Shown: positions 35,101-47,885, counted from the first letter of the stretch. The stretch is DNA of 64,000 bases from Hofstenia miamia (GCA_900660155.1 CABFPE010000003.1:3461222-3525221); one strand, 5' to 3'. Program-made: numbers and translations. The notes: generated by a model from the sequence alone, not told the origin.

Positions 35101-36375
35101 ATGCCTATCGTGTTTGAAGAGGAACATTTTAACAATGCGTTTTTCTTGCTTAAAAAAACGATTGAATTTTTAAATACAGAATATAAAATGCATTTTGTGG
35201 TTTTCTCTGCATATCAATCGAAAAAACATAATTCGGTTGTCGCATATACTTCTCCAGGGCCGGCTGGAAAGTTCTTCGATGACAATTCAATTGGCAATGA
35301 CTTGCTTACCAAATGGGAAAGCTTTTGTAAATACCACTGTTTTTCAGATGCTTCAGGAGATGAATGTCTCAGTCAACCCTCATTCAATGCATTTTTGCAT
35401 TCGGAAAAAACAGTACCCGATACAACAAATGATTATGAAACGCCTCAACCCAGAAATCTTAAAAAAGGAGAACATTTTGCCGTCAATAGTTTGAAATCTG
35501 TGGACAACAAAAGGTGTGCTGGTGGTGTTAAAAGGAAAAGTTTGAAAGATGTCAGTGATAGCTTGGTTAAAAAGGCAGCTGCATCTAATGGATTGTTGCA
35601 GGATTACAGCAAATCTATTGACATTGTGGCCCAAATGTGTGAATCAAATGACATTTCGGATGAATATGTAAATGAATCTTCATATGTTATTGCTGAAGAC
35701 AATTCTCTACAGTCGTTATACAGCAGTATTACAGAAAAACCTCCTGAAGTTCCTGCAACAGAATGTGAACTAAGTCCTAAAACAGTGGATTCTGACTCTG
35801 ATGAGTTATCGAATGGATCGCCACCAACCACAACCACAAACAAAACCAACATATTAATGGATGCTTCAAAACTTGCGTATCCATGTCACATTTGTGGTAA
35901 AGAATTCACCACGCAGTCAACTATGAAACGTCATTTAAATCATGTGCATTTAAAGCTTCAAAGTTTTACTTGTAATTTATGCGATCACGTTTTCTATCGG
36001 AAAGATAAATTAGTATCCCACAAGAAAAGTCGCCATGGTGTAACAACTCCTCGATCTGCTCGTGCCCAATTCATTAATAATATCCTGGATTCAAAATACA
36101 ATGTATTGGATGCAAATGTTTCAAACAACTCTTCTAATGAGTCAAATGATGGTTCTCTTCGATTAAATCGATCAATTCAACCAGCTATAAAACCCGGTTA
36201 TCCCATATCTACCTCCAATGATTCAACGTCAAACGGTGAATTATCCCAACAGATATTATGTGTCACTCTTCCAAACATTAAAGATGAACATTCAAAACTA
36301 AACTCTTTGACATTTGTACCAGTGATTTCTTCAACAAATTCTACCCAATATGGTGCTAATGTTATTAATAGTTAA
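35101..36375 (+). CDS. C2H2 zinc-finger protein with two fingers
   Basis: An open frame of 424 residues from the ATG at 35101 to TAA. The frame stays open upstream to about 35053, just after a possible acceptor (CCCTAG at 35048-35053), so an upstream coding exon is possible; the ATG is the first in frame. Two adjacent C2H2 fingers are clear: YPCHICGKEFTTQSTMKRHL (about residues 260-283) and FTCNLCDHVFYRKDKLVSHK (289-312), each with C-x2-C-x12-H-x4-H spacing, giving likely DNA binding in the nucleus. The rest is low in recognised domains: residues 5-80 look folded (FEEEHFNNAFFLLKKTIEF, then HFVVFSAYQS), followed by a Ser/Asn/Thr-rich region and a basic stretch (KRKSLKDVS) that could be a nuclear signal. 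Codon use and length argue strongly for a real gene. No orthologue is named because two fingers alone do not identify one. Confidence 0.88.
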   Translation: MPIVFEEEHFNNAFFLLKKTIEFLNTEYKMHFVVFSAYQSKKHNSVVAYTSPGPAGKFFDDNSIGNDLLTKWESFCKYHCFSDASGDECLSQPSFNAFLHSEKTVPDTTNDYETPQPRNLKKGEHFAVNSLKSVDNKRCAGGVKRKSLKDVSDSLVKKAAASNGLLQDYSKSIDIVAQMCESNDISDEYVNESSYVIAEDNSLQSLYSSITEKPPEVPATECELSPKTVDSDSDELSNGSPPTTTTNKTNILMDASKLAYPCHICGKEFTTQSTMKRHLNHVHLKLQSFTCNLCDHVFYRKDKLVSHKKSRHGVTTPRSARAQFINNILDSKYNVLDANVSNNSSNESNDGSLRLNRSIQPAIKPGYPISTSNDSTSNGELSQQILCVTLPNIKDEHSKLNSLTFVPVISSTNSTQYGANVINS

Positions 36376-36672
36376 ATTTTATTATGGGGGTGGCTATTAA
36401 ACATTAGTGAATTCTTTAATTTTGTAAATTCGTATTTTTCATTTTGAATTGTGTATTTTTGCTATTTTTTGATTTGTCCTGATAAATTGATCTATTAATG
36501 CTTAAAGATATTTGTACATATTTTGTACATGCTTGTATATTCTTGTACTTCAATTCTTGCGTATCTTTTATGTAGATCTCTATTATCTTGCAATGTGTAA
36601 TTACTAATCTAGAGCTATAACTTCGTTGCACTATGGTGCTATTCCTTAATTTATTCAATTTTGTCTAATTTT
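36376..36672 (+). other. Probable start of the 3' UTR of the zinc-finger gene
   Basis: AT-rich, no ORF of note. A likely polyadenylation signal AATAAA occurs at about 37186; a nearer ATTAAA is at about 36397. Confidence 0.4.
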
Positions 36673-37030
36673 AATTAACGAATTTGTTATTGTCTTTAAG
36701 ACCATATCTTTTCTTTTGCATATTTTCACACAGTGATTTTAGAATATTTATAGTTATTAATATTAGATATTGAAATTTGTTTTTTTCATGTACTTGCATT
36801 TGAATGTCCATTGCAAAATGGGCTTCGAAGATTGCATACAAAATTCCGTTAAGAATTAACGAATTTGTTATTGTCTTTAAGACCATATCTTTCTTTTGCA
36901 TATTTTCACACAGTGATTTTAGAATATTTATAGTTATTATTAGTTATTAAATTTGTTTTTTTAATGTACTTGCATTTGAATGTCCATTGCAAAATGGGCT
37001 TCGAAGATTGCATACAAAATTCCGTTAAGC
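36673..37030. repeat. 181-bp tandem duplication
   Basis: Positions 36673-36853 are repeated at 36854-37030 with only a few base changes and a small deletion in a TA-rich stretch of the second unit. It lies inside the likely 3' UTR of the zinc-finger gene. Confidence 0.93.
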
Positions 37031-38247
37031 ATAGTTTCAATGTTTGTAGAATTAATAGTAACATTCGTTTCATTCTCCACTTCGACATAATTTCTTTGTT
37101 AGACATTTTTCATTCATGGAATATAAAGAAAATACTTTAAAATGTAAATCATTTTTTAATTTTGCAGGTGTATATGAACATTTCAAATAAATTGATTTTG
37201 TTTTAAATAACATGGCAATTAGTTTCAGTATTTCCGCTTGAATTTGTATGTGGCTAATAAAATGAATATTTATGCAGAACTAGTTATTTATGGTTGTTTT
37301 CTTGGTTAATTACATGTGCTTATGTAGTTTTCAATGTGTGGATTCTGTTTTGCCTGAAAAAGTGTGTAGAGCTGTATTTTACTTGAATTGCTTAATCAAA
37401 ATTCGCAATGTGAATTAAATTATCTCGTTATTTAGGAATTGGAAGTGTTTCTTTTGGTTGTTTCATTCAAACTCATGCTCAGAATTGTTGGAATTGGAAG
37501 AATGCTCTTCATAGACTGGAAGTCTTGCTTTAAAACTCATTTATGCCTTATGGTGCATTATTTGACCCGGGTAAAATTTTCTTCTGTCGGTCAGTTATCT
37601 TTTATTATAACACAACTTTTTGACCTTGAAGTTGTAGATTGCTTGGTCATTCGTTTGACTTACCATATCAATATACATCTCTATTGATCGTTTTAGCATG
37701 CGATCATTTAAGACAAATCTGTAAAAATGCGAAATTAAGTGTAAATATTTCAATATCTTTCAATTTACAAAAGCGGCCGCATTTACGGCCCTATTTTGTG
37801 TTCATTTGAAATGAGGGTCACACGAATAGCTGCACAATAACCTTATTCAGGGTTATATGATATATTCATATTTGTATTGAGCGCAACACACGTCATAGAA
37901 ATTAAGTATATTTATGTATGTAGTGTGGAAAATGGACTTTTTAACAGCTTTGTACAACTCCATAGTACAAAGGTGACGGTATTTCAGAAAATACATGAAT
38001 TGTATGATATTTTGCAGCAGTAATAGCACCATATTGACTAAAAAGTTAATTTTATTTCCATAATGCATTTTATATATTCGTTTATAAGTGATAGTCATAA
38101 CGGCGTTTTCTACATGTATTTTGATATCGTGGTATTTTTGTTAGTATTTTGTGTAATTGCGATTAATCGAATGGGTTGTGCTGCAGTATTCAGCACTGAA
38201 CCTCCAAATAGCTGATCCATGGGAATCACAATCTCTTTAAAACCCTT
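37031..38247. other. AT-rich DNA without recognised gene
   Basis: The ORFs at 37439-37687 (plus) and 37853-38098 (minus) show no family resemblance. Confidence 0.4.
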
Positions 38248-38412
38248 CTCTTAGGCCGCAGTTACATTTGGCGGCCTGAATTACTATTCTGAAGAACCAA
38301 AGCTAAATCTTGTGCTGGGATGTTTATATCGTTAACATTATAGAAATATACCCGTCGTGATAGTTCCCCAGGCAGGTGTTGATAACACCCAAGTGCAACT
38401 GCAGCCTAGAGC
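38248..38412. mobile_element. Small inverted-repeat element (MITE)
   Basis: Left end CTCTTAGGCCGCAGTTACAT and the complement of the right end (CTCTAGGCTGCAGTTGCACT) are clearly related, enclosing 165 bp with no ORF. The target-site duplication is not clear, so the superfamily is open. Confidence 0.55.
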
Positions 38413-40722
38413 GAATACTGTTGTTAATCTACTGTATCCAATCCAACTCAACCATTAAATCACCCCCTCTAATATGTAAGTTATTTGAACACGGAGTCTA
38501 TCCAAATGTATTAAGAACCTAGTTAATCTCCTTAGTCCAACTGACATGTAGCAACCTTGGAAGTTGCGACGATATCATTCCAAATTTTTTGAAAATTGAA
38601 TAATGATGTATGCGAAATATTCCAAAACCACGTGTGCTAAACAAAATGGCTGAGCCGATTGGCCATTTGAATCTATATGACTAATTAGATAGATTGCCGG
38701 TTTGGACTGGTAAAATTTATTAACGATCGTTTGTAGCAGTCATTTTATTACTAATTTAGTCAATGAGCATTTTCTAGCACAATACACCGAACTGTCAAAC
38801 TAGTATCAAAGTTTAGACTTTATTTGTTTCATATCTTAAATTCTCTGCCATTGCTCTGGTGCAGAGTGAACTTTTGGGTTTTTGAGATATAACCGTTTGA
38901 TATGCTCCCAATATAATATACACTATAGCCTACGCAACATCGAAAAAGTTATAAATCGGCTGAACAAAATATGGTGACTATACTAATAATAATGTATAGT
39001 TTTAGAGTAATAGGTTGATAAAATATATAAAGCTCATTAATAGGTAAGAGGAGCTATTACAAGGGCCTAAGTTAAATGACTAATATAGACATATTGTATG
39101 CTTCCCAGCCAATACTTTAATTACACTCAAAACTTCGGTTATATATATATATATATATCAAACATTTCATGATTGTTATTATTTTAATTTACATGGTCCG
39201 AATTTCGATACTATTAGTCGTGCGATTATTTTAAGGCTCTACAAAGCTAATTTTAATTTTTGATAACCTATAAACAGTTATCTACGTTAACAAAAATTTC
39301 CGAAACATTGAATAGTTTCAAAAGTCAGAAAAATTAGCGTGAGTTTTTTGTTTAGTTTATGAATATCTAGTCCCAGTGTTTGTGCATTGCAATGTTTCTT
39401 TCATTAGTGTCTGTTCTACAGTATTGTCCGGACAGCTTCCAGGTTTGGCTGTCTGTGTATAAACGTAATAAATTTGCGCTGCGCGCACCCACCTCTAGTC
39501 CGCATAACTAAAAAAATACTGAAATTACAATATTTGTCTTAACCCATTAATTCCCAAGTATATTTATTATTCATTGGGTTTAAAATGTAATAAAAATGTG
39601 TTTGAACTACCTGTAGACAACTCGCATCTGTCTGACCTAAATTTAAAAATGAAATGATAATACCTAACAAATATATAGTGTTGTCTTCGCTCCCTATCTG
39701 CATTATCTACTCCCAAATCTCCAACCCCTACCAAAAAACACCGACACGAAAGGAAGACCACGCCCGCGCTATCACGTCTGCGAAATGCCGCAAATAACTC
39801 CGCAAGTGAAGTAAATTTTATGATAGTTTGTAAATTTAGTCAGTTTGATGTGTTTCAATCGGAAATAAAGATAATTTCTATTGTATCAAAGATATGCCCA
39901 AATTCCATTTTTCTAATTGCATAACTTTGGGTTTTCATGGGCTAAACTCCCACCAATCAAAGTAGTACGGTAAAATAGAAGCCATTAGAAAAGTTATCAC
40001 ACTCTCCATCGTGCAAATGTGAAACATCTCTCGAGAGTAAATTGCTGGCAAATTTTTTAAAGTTTTGGAATTGTTTACATTTAGCAGTCAATTTGAGAAA
40101 CAACAAGTTACCGCACAGTTTTATATATTTTTTACATGTATAATACACGTTATTTGCTACACACACTATAGTTATTTGAATGTACAAATTCCATGCCGCT
40201 TGAACTATTCATCCTCAATAAGCTCTTATCGATTGATAGTGCGGTGATATAATGATTTATCACTGTTACATTTTTCATACTGGCTATGTTAACGTTTGTT
40301 AACATCTGGATGTTTAGCCAGTATCTGCAATTAGACAAGTAAATTATGGCAGCCAAGTTTGTACTTTGACGTCAACACTGAGTGTGTTGTCCAATGCGTC
40401 TGAAAGAGTGTTCATCTTTTGTATGCAACCGATGCACAGCACATGCTTAAGCGCGTTAACAGCTGTAATCAGGTTGGTACTTGTGACCCAACGTGCGAGT
40501 TAAGCCTTCGTAGAGTTACAAATTGTTGTAAACGCGAGTGTTAAGTATTTTAAATAAAAACGTTTTTTATACTTTAATGCTACAGACTAAAATGCCAGTG
40601 CTGTTCTTCAATAATAGTTTACATAAAACTGAAACAAAAATTGGCCAATTTGGGAGAGGGCGAGGCAACGAGAATAGTCTTTGCTTAAGGTGATAGTTTT
40701 GATTTTGCTGTGTTTACTCTTG
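38413..40722. other. AT-rich intergenic DNA
   Basis: No recognised gene. A (TA)n run lies at 39139-39158. Confidence 0.4.
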
Positions 40723-40980
40723 GTGCCGAATAAATGCCCCCGTTTATTATTTTTCATAAATTTATTTTTTACAAAATTTTGCTATGCCCTAGTTAGCACA
40801 TACTATTGTATATATACATCTTGTCTAAGTACGCACATTTCTTAAAACCTCTCTTATAGTTGATATTTTCTAGTTTTTGCTAGTTTAAAACATGTTTTAA
40901 AAGTGTTATATTATATATCGTTTTATCAATTTCTGGGGAAATTTTCGCATTTTTTGAAATCCCCCGCGTTTATTCGGCAC
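40723..40980. mobile_element. Inverted-repeat element with GTGCCGAATAAA ends
   Basis: The 258-bp segment begins GTGCCGAATAAATGC and ends with the complement of GTGCCGAATAAACGC. The interior is AT-rich and noncoding. No target-site duplication was recognised. Confidence 0.65.
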
Positions 40981-41139
40981 ATGAAAGTAAGCACTATTTT
41001 TAGCTCATTTTCGGCCTGCTAGCGGTACTTATTGAGAGTAGTTGCAATATCGACCCTAATTTTAAGAATTTACAATTCAGTATAGTATAATTAGTAATTA
41101 GAAAAGTTTACCTGGTGAGACTAATACATAACAAGTGTT

Positions 41140-41383
41140 CAGGGGCGTACCCAGGATTTTCCGACGGGGGCGGGGACATCATTGTTATTCCATAATGCGG
41201 GGCGAAGCCCCGCGAAAATTTTTGAAAATATCGAGAAAATAGACCTTAAAAATGCATTTCATGATTCTAGATTTTAAATTTTTCAATTTTTTACGAAAAT
41301 TTTTTTGATTTATCCAGTCAAAATTAAATTTGGAAACCTGACGGGGGGGACATTCCACCATGTCCCCCCTGGGTACGCCACTG
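41140..41383. mobile_element. hAT-type MITE with perfect 8-bp target duplication
   Basis: The element runs from CAGGGGCGTACCCAGG to the complement of CAGTGGCGTACCCAGG (15 of 16 bases matching). It is flanked by identical 8-bp direct repeats CAAGTGTT at 41132-41139 and 41384-41391. An 8-bp duplication and CAG...CTG ends are hAT hallmarks. The interior holds a GC-rich hairpin (GCGGGGCGAAGCCCCGC) and no transposase. The intact duplication suggests a fairly recent insertion. Confidence 0.92.
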
Positions 41384-41391
41384 CAAGTGTT

Positions 41392-44300
41392 CATGAACAG
41401 TTGAAGTTTTTCGTATTTCGCTGGAGTTTTGAGTGCATATATATCGTAATTTTCATTAAATACATTTAAAATGTAATTTTTCAACGTCCATTTTGCTTTT
41501 TATTTCGAACTTGAGTATATCTAACCAATGATTCCTTAGTTTATTTATTACTTCAAACATGTTTCTTCAGCATTCTTAGCAGTAATTCCTTGTAATTTTC
41601 AAATTTTCTTATATTACGGTTTTGTCCAGAATAAATAAAATTTTTCTCATTAGACAAAATACATACACTGTAGGGTCAATTCGTCCGATTTTGTTACATG
41701 TAAGGCCTATTTCTTTCTAATATATCCAAAATTAGACATTTTTTATCAAAGTTAATGTTAGGAATTTTTTTAACTTGTAAAAAGCCAGTAACTGTTCTTT
41801 ATTCATTACAAATTGTACTTTAATTTCAATAAATTTCTTGAATCTGCTGTAGTTTATAGTTTAAAATAAGTTTTTGCAAATTCAGTTCACTGACATTTTA
41901 CAGAGAATGTTCTGTTCGAACACGCTTTTTAACGATTGGGCATTTATTATAATTTTATTGTCAATTAATTGCCCCAATGAGCTCATTTTGTTTGCCTCTT
42001 GATCTAATTACCTCATAAAGGATTTCTATATTCACCAGTGTAGAGCTAACCACAACACCTTACCTAACCCCTTTAAAATTTCAACGAGTTGTAATTGCTT
42101 TCTTCAATCTCCGTACCACGATCATACTCTTATCTACGTCCCACAAGGTTACCCAACACTTTTTCTCCAAAGTCTTACACATTCGACTGCACTTTTGTAA
42201 CCTTAAACTGCCTCTATTTTAGAAAAGCCTAACTTTTTTTCTATATTTTCGTGATATATGCACATATCCAAACACTAGTTTTATCGACATATGCGATTAA
42301 AAGGTCTTATCGACTGTAACAAAATAAAAGTAAAATTTATAAATGAAGACGTAAAAATGGTCTTATTATTTGGTTTTGAAGCCTCTAGCAGCGTATTAAA
42401 ATGTATCGAATAAGTTATTATGACGCTATGCACCTGTACATGTACAAAGCACTATCGCAAGTATATTTGATTCGATAACAGTGGCGATTTGTGCAAATAT
42501 TAATAGCTGAAGCGGAAGATACTTTAATCTTCAACTACTATCATGTACCTGTATTGTATTTCAATAAAAATGTTTTGTTTTAATCATTCATTTTGTTCAG
42601 AATAGTTTCAAGCGGATGAATTAAATCGGCGGCAAGGGTTTCAATGCTGAAATTCGCAGAGTTCTTTAGGTGAGAAGTTTTCCCATACTTTTAATGCTCA
42701 ATCGTTTTCTTTCCTTCGACTGCTGTAGACGCCGAACAATTCAAAATCTTTGGATATACATTCAAAGCACACTTTTCAATCAAGGAGCTTCCCAAGTTCG
42801 TCAGTTGGAGGCTTCTCCATGTACTTATGAACAAATATTCCGAATTTAAAGACTGTTTTTTCAGCTTTGTGTTTTGTTGTTACCGTAACCAGTTATGGTT
42901 CTTAGAACCAGTTTTTTAGTCTCATTGAATTTGGGCCATTAAATGCACTGGTCGCAAATAGTCTCTCGTTTAACTTCTATTTCAACCAATTTGCAGAAAT
43001 GTGTAATATTCTGAAATAATTTCTTAATTTTTAACGTCCCAATGCCACATGAATATTCAGACGCATTTAATATTAATTCCCGTAGGATTATGTGGTCCCA
43101 GATGGCCCTATTATCAGTACCAGTTCATCATAAGTTTCCCTGCAAAGGATAGTGCCTTGTTAGGCTACGTGATTGGTAGCAAGAAAAGTAACATCACGCG
43201 TGACCAATCACATATTCTAACCGTAGCTTTAGGATCCATCATCAAGAAAACAGGGATCGAATCAAAGATTTAATTGATGCAATAGAGTTCAGCAGCGTAT
43301 TGCAAATTCGATTTTTTCTTGATTTATATAGTCAAAATACTAATTGCATGTGTTCATGTACCTTAAAATGCGCTCGAATTAACTAACAAGTAAAAAATCC
43401 TCAATTAAAGTTTGCAACCTTGTACACTTAAACGAAACCTTTTTATTGAATGAATGAATTGTGATTTTCTTAATTGAAGTATACCTAAATATTTCGTTCC
43501 TCAACGCTTCTTGCAAACGTTCATTCAATGTATTACAAATTAAGAATCAGACACCCAAGGACGTACACAGGAGGGGTTCGATGTGTTCAATCGAACCTTC
43601 TGTCCCGCAATTCCTTTATTTTTGTAGTAACCTCTGTATCAAATTATATCTTTCACAGAATTTTTTTCATGTGTGTTTAGCAATGAAATCACTAGCAAAG
43701 CACGTATAATGTAATCCAGCGTTTCATTTTATAAAATCGTATTCATTGATTTACTCTACGATCATTCAGTGCTTTTCCTCAGATTAAATAGTTACACAAG
43801 AGCTACTATGGGAGCCAAAAGAACGTCTGATAATCAAAAATGATGATGCCAAATATCGAATGTTGATCTTTTGCTACTAAAGCTCTTCCATTAAATTTTA
43901 GAATGACGTTTAAAATTACTTTCTTATAGGTTGCTGTACAATGTTTGTTCCATGTGATAATATAATATTTGTTTCTAATTTTTTGTCTTTCATGAAAGAC
44001 TGACTTATGTATTCAAGGATTTTCATTGCCTTGAGAAGTTTAATAAAAGTAGGAAAATTTGTTGAAATAAATTATTCCATTCGAATATCCTTTGTAAATT
44101 TCTATGTACGCCCTAATCACCCCAGATTCAAAAGGAAGAAACCTTCCATTGGTGGGTATAAAATTTCCAGATGTTTCTGGCCATCAATCATCTATTCGCT
44201 TTGATTTACATTCATCACCATTAATAGTAAATTAAGCTTAAACTATTGGTATCTACTCTTTCTCATAATACTTCAAACCTCTGTTCAGGTTTTTCGACCT

Positions 44301-45268
44301 TCTGTTACCATAAATAGGAAATTAAGCCTACGACTTTAGAATTTAACTTTAGCCACAATAATTTAATTCATTATTTTATATTAAATAGTTGTTCTAGATT
44401 TTATCGTTACTTTGCGAAGTTAAAATTTTCAAAATTTGCAGAAAATCTACATTTAGCAAAATGCAAAAAAAATGTTGCCCTCTTTTAGTCCAGGAATACG
44501 AAATAACAGCGATGTCCATCACCAGGTTATACTTTCCACCAGATCTAATAAAAATTCAAATCCCTATCCAATAAAGGTTAAGCAATGATTTCGGTTATTA
44601 AAAAGTTTTTAAAGAAAAGAATTCATTCGGAAATAATAATACCTTTACAAGGAACACATAAATTTTTAATTTTGGTTCTGCAATATGATTTACAATTTTG
44701 CAAACAACGTGTATTTTATCAATCGGGTATACTTATACTATTTACATGTATGTGCAATTTTTACATGCGATGCAATGTCATGATATGATAAATCATCCGT
44801 CGTCTTATGATTGATATATTTAAAAACTTTCAAACTTGTTCAATTCAAAAAGGTAGTTTTTCTGAGAAATAGATGTTTTTTTAAGTTTGTAGGAATAATT
44901 TTTATAAACACTAAAAATAAATGTTTTAAGATTTAATAAGAAACCATGTTGTGCCTCAATTATATTTTAAAAATTTATAAAAAAAACCTACCCTGACGTT
45001 CTCTTTATATCCGTGTCGAGCAAGTGCATGTATAAAATAACTAATCTAAGAGGCCTTAGCAAGGTGTTATCACCTTTTGCCTTAGCCATTGTAATATAAT
45101 TTCAAATATTAAACCGTTGCGTTTGTGTCTGCGTGTGATTATTAATTTTGCACTAGAAATTTAATTCTCGCGCAGGACTCTGGAACACATTGTACACAGA
45201 GGATAAAATTGTTTGAGTTAGTTATGCAGGAGACTTTGTTTTTTACCGTTGGCGTCAGTGGTGCATTT
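41392..45268. other. AT-rich intergenic DNA
   Basis: Open frames such as 43049-43273 (plus) and 43461-43709 (plus) have no recognisable domain or clear splice context. No host gene supported. Confidence 0.4.
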
Positions 45269-45432
45269 AAGGGGGTGCCACACGGTTAGTCTTTTGACTA
45301 ATAGTCATTTTCAAATAGAACAATTTCTATTTCAAAATTTGACTAATCGTAAACCGCAAAAGTCACTTTTTGGGGGTGCCACACGGTTAGACTTTTGACT
45401 ATAGTCAAAAAAGTTTTTTGTGGCACCCCCTT
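45269..45432. mobile_element. MITE with GGGGGTGCCACA ends and an internal direct repeat
   Basis: Left end AAGGGGGTGCCACA has its complement at 45419-45432. The left-end unit (45271-45300) is also repeated in direct orientation at 45372-45401 with one difference (GTTAGTCTTTT against GTTAGACTTTT), so the element contains an internal copy of its own terminus. Noncoding. Confidence 0.7.
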
Positions 45433-45446
45433 TACAATAGTGTTTC

Positions 45447-45969
45447 TTCAATAAAGTCTCTGTTGCATTCAAAAAAAGTCTTTGTATATAAACTAACTAA
45501 AAACACAGTTTATTTGATCCTCGAAAAAAATCTTTTGTTTTCACTTGTTATCTTGCTCAAAATACAGCTATGCATGACTCATTTAGTTACTATGGTTACT
45601 TACATCGAAAGGTTCAATGACTTATATGTATTTACAATGGGATTGAGATTGCGTATTACAGAACTAGTGCAGCAACGGAAACCCTGTTTCACATTAATTA
45701 AATAGGTTTAAAATATTGGCTTTGAGAAAATAAAGTGTAAACTTCAATTCTTAATCAATAAGAACTAAATATTTTGTATATTGCAGCCTCGCAAATACTA
45801 TTATCTCTTCCAGTTAAATTAACTTATTGACAATAAATATTTTGTTGCAAGAAAATATTTCATTTAATTTTTTTGCATTATTATAAATTTCTTCGGGCAT
45901 CAAATAAATTGTAATTTTAACTAGTTATTTTACAAAGACTTTTTTGAATGCACCAGAGACTTTATTGAA
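45447..45969. mobile_element. MITE with ~39-bp terminal inverted repeats
   Basis: TTCAATAAAGTCTCTGTTGC at 45447 continues to 45486; its reverse complement lies at 45931-45969 with one substitution and one base of length difference in an A run. The AT-rich interior has no recognisable transposase. The right end recurs near 47110 in the downstream duplicated block, which lacks the left end. Confidence 0.8.
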
Positions 45970-47885
45970 AAAAATTACTGTAATATATTTCGACTGCATG
46001 CTAAATAGCGGTTAAAACGGTTATTTTTTAAAAATGCACTATTTTTATACATAGTAAATTTAGATTTTTTACACAAACCTGATCAATTCAATTTCATTAA
46101 AGATGATAATAATTTCCTCCGTTTTTTAAACCATAGCAGTTAGTTTAAGCAGATTAAATTAAAACAGAAAGTTAAGGTATAATTTCTTTCAGTTCTTAAT
46201 TTGATATCATACTTCAAATATTGGCAAAAGAATTTTACCTCTCTAAAATATAAGTTCAGGATACATTGTATTTACCTACGCCAAGAACGTTATTTTTTGG
46301 TCTCTAAACGTTATGGAGTAATTGGTATGAATAAATTATTTCCTATTACTTCTTAATTATTCACAGTTTATTCTTTGTTTGTTAGTTGAAAATGTAAACT
46401 CGTAATAGGATTGAATATCAATGCTATTTTAAAGTAGGAATCTATGACGTCAGTGTAGCTTTGCTGGGTGGCGAACTTATTCAGTCGTACACAGTCTTAT
46501 GATTGTGCAATTGCATTGAAGATTTAAAACTTCATTACAATTCAAAAATGGACCTTTAACCTTTGTAGATGCAAAAGGATTTCACGTGCACCCTGTCAAT
46601 ACACGTTGTGGTAGAAAGTGTTGATATGGAAATTTGGTAAAACATTAAATATTAAGGATTCGTTCTTTTTGCTGATCTGATCATCTATAACTAATCAAAA
46701 ATATTAAACNTTGTTTTCACTTGTTATCTTGCTCAAAATACAGCTATGCATGACTCATTTAGTTACTATGGTTACTTACATCGAAAGGTTCAATGACTTA
46801 TATGTATTTACAATGGGATTGAGATTGCGTATTACAGAACTAGTGCAGCAACGGAAACCCTGTTTCACATTAATTAAATAGGTTTAAAATATTGGCTTTG
46901 AGAAAATAAAGTGTAAACTTCAATTCTTAATCAATAAGAACTAAATATTTTGTATATTGCAGCCTCGCAAATACTATTATCTCTTCCAGTTAAATTAACT
47001 TATTGACAATAAATATTTTGTTGCAAGAAAATATTTCATTTAATTTTTTTGCATTATTATAAATTTCTTCGGGCATCAAATAAATTGTAATTTTAACTAG
47101 TTATTTTACAAAGACTTTTTTGAATGCACCAGAGACTTTATTGAAAAAAATTACTGTAATATATTTCGACTGCATGCTAAATAGCGGTTAAAACGGTTAT
47201 TTTTTAAAAATGCACTATTTTTATACATAGTAAATTTAGATTTTTTACACAAACCTGATCAATTCAATTTCATTAAAGATGATAATAATTTCCTCCGTTT
47301 TTTAAACCATAGCAGTTAGTTTAAGCAGATTAAATTAAAACAGAAAGTTAAGGTATAATTTCTTTCAGTTCTTAATTTGATATCATACTTCAAATATTGG
47401 CAAAAGAATTTTACCTCTCTAAAATATAAGTTCAGGATACATTGTATTTACCTACGCCAAGAACGTTATTTTTTGGTCTCTAAACGTTATGGAGTAATTG
47501 GTATGAATAAATTATTTCCTATTACTTCTTAATTATTCACAGTTTATTCTTTGTTTGTTAGTTGAAAATGTAAACTCGTAATAGGATTGAATATCAATGC
47601 TATTTTAAAGTAGGAATCTATGACGTCAGTGTAGCTTTGCTGGGTGGCGAACTTATTCAGTCGTACACAGTCTTATGATTGTGCAATTGCATTGAAGATT
47701 TAAAACTTCATTACAATTCAAAAATGGACCTTTAACCTTTGTAGATGCAAAAGGATTTCACGTGCACCCTGTCAATACACGTTGTGGTAGAAAGTGTTGA
47801 TATGGAAATTTGGTAAAACATTAAATATTAAGGATTCGTTCTTTTTGCTGATCTGATCATCTATAACTAATCAAAAATATTAAAC
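45535..47885. repeat. ~1.18-kb direct duplication joined by a single N
   Basis: 45535-46710 is repeated at 46712-47885 with at most a few differences, and the two copies are joined by one N at 46711. This is the signature of two haplotype or overlapping contigs concatenated by the assembler; a real tandem duplication is less likely. Confidence 0.92.

Noticed and set aside
35195-35852. Overlapping ORFs on both strands inside the zinc-finger gene
   Set aside because: Shadow frames of the 35101-36375 coding sequence.
43049-43273. 74-codon ORF near 43 kb
   Set aside because: No domain, no codon bias that I can defend, and no neighbouring exon.
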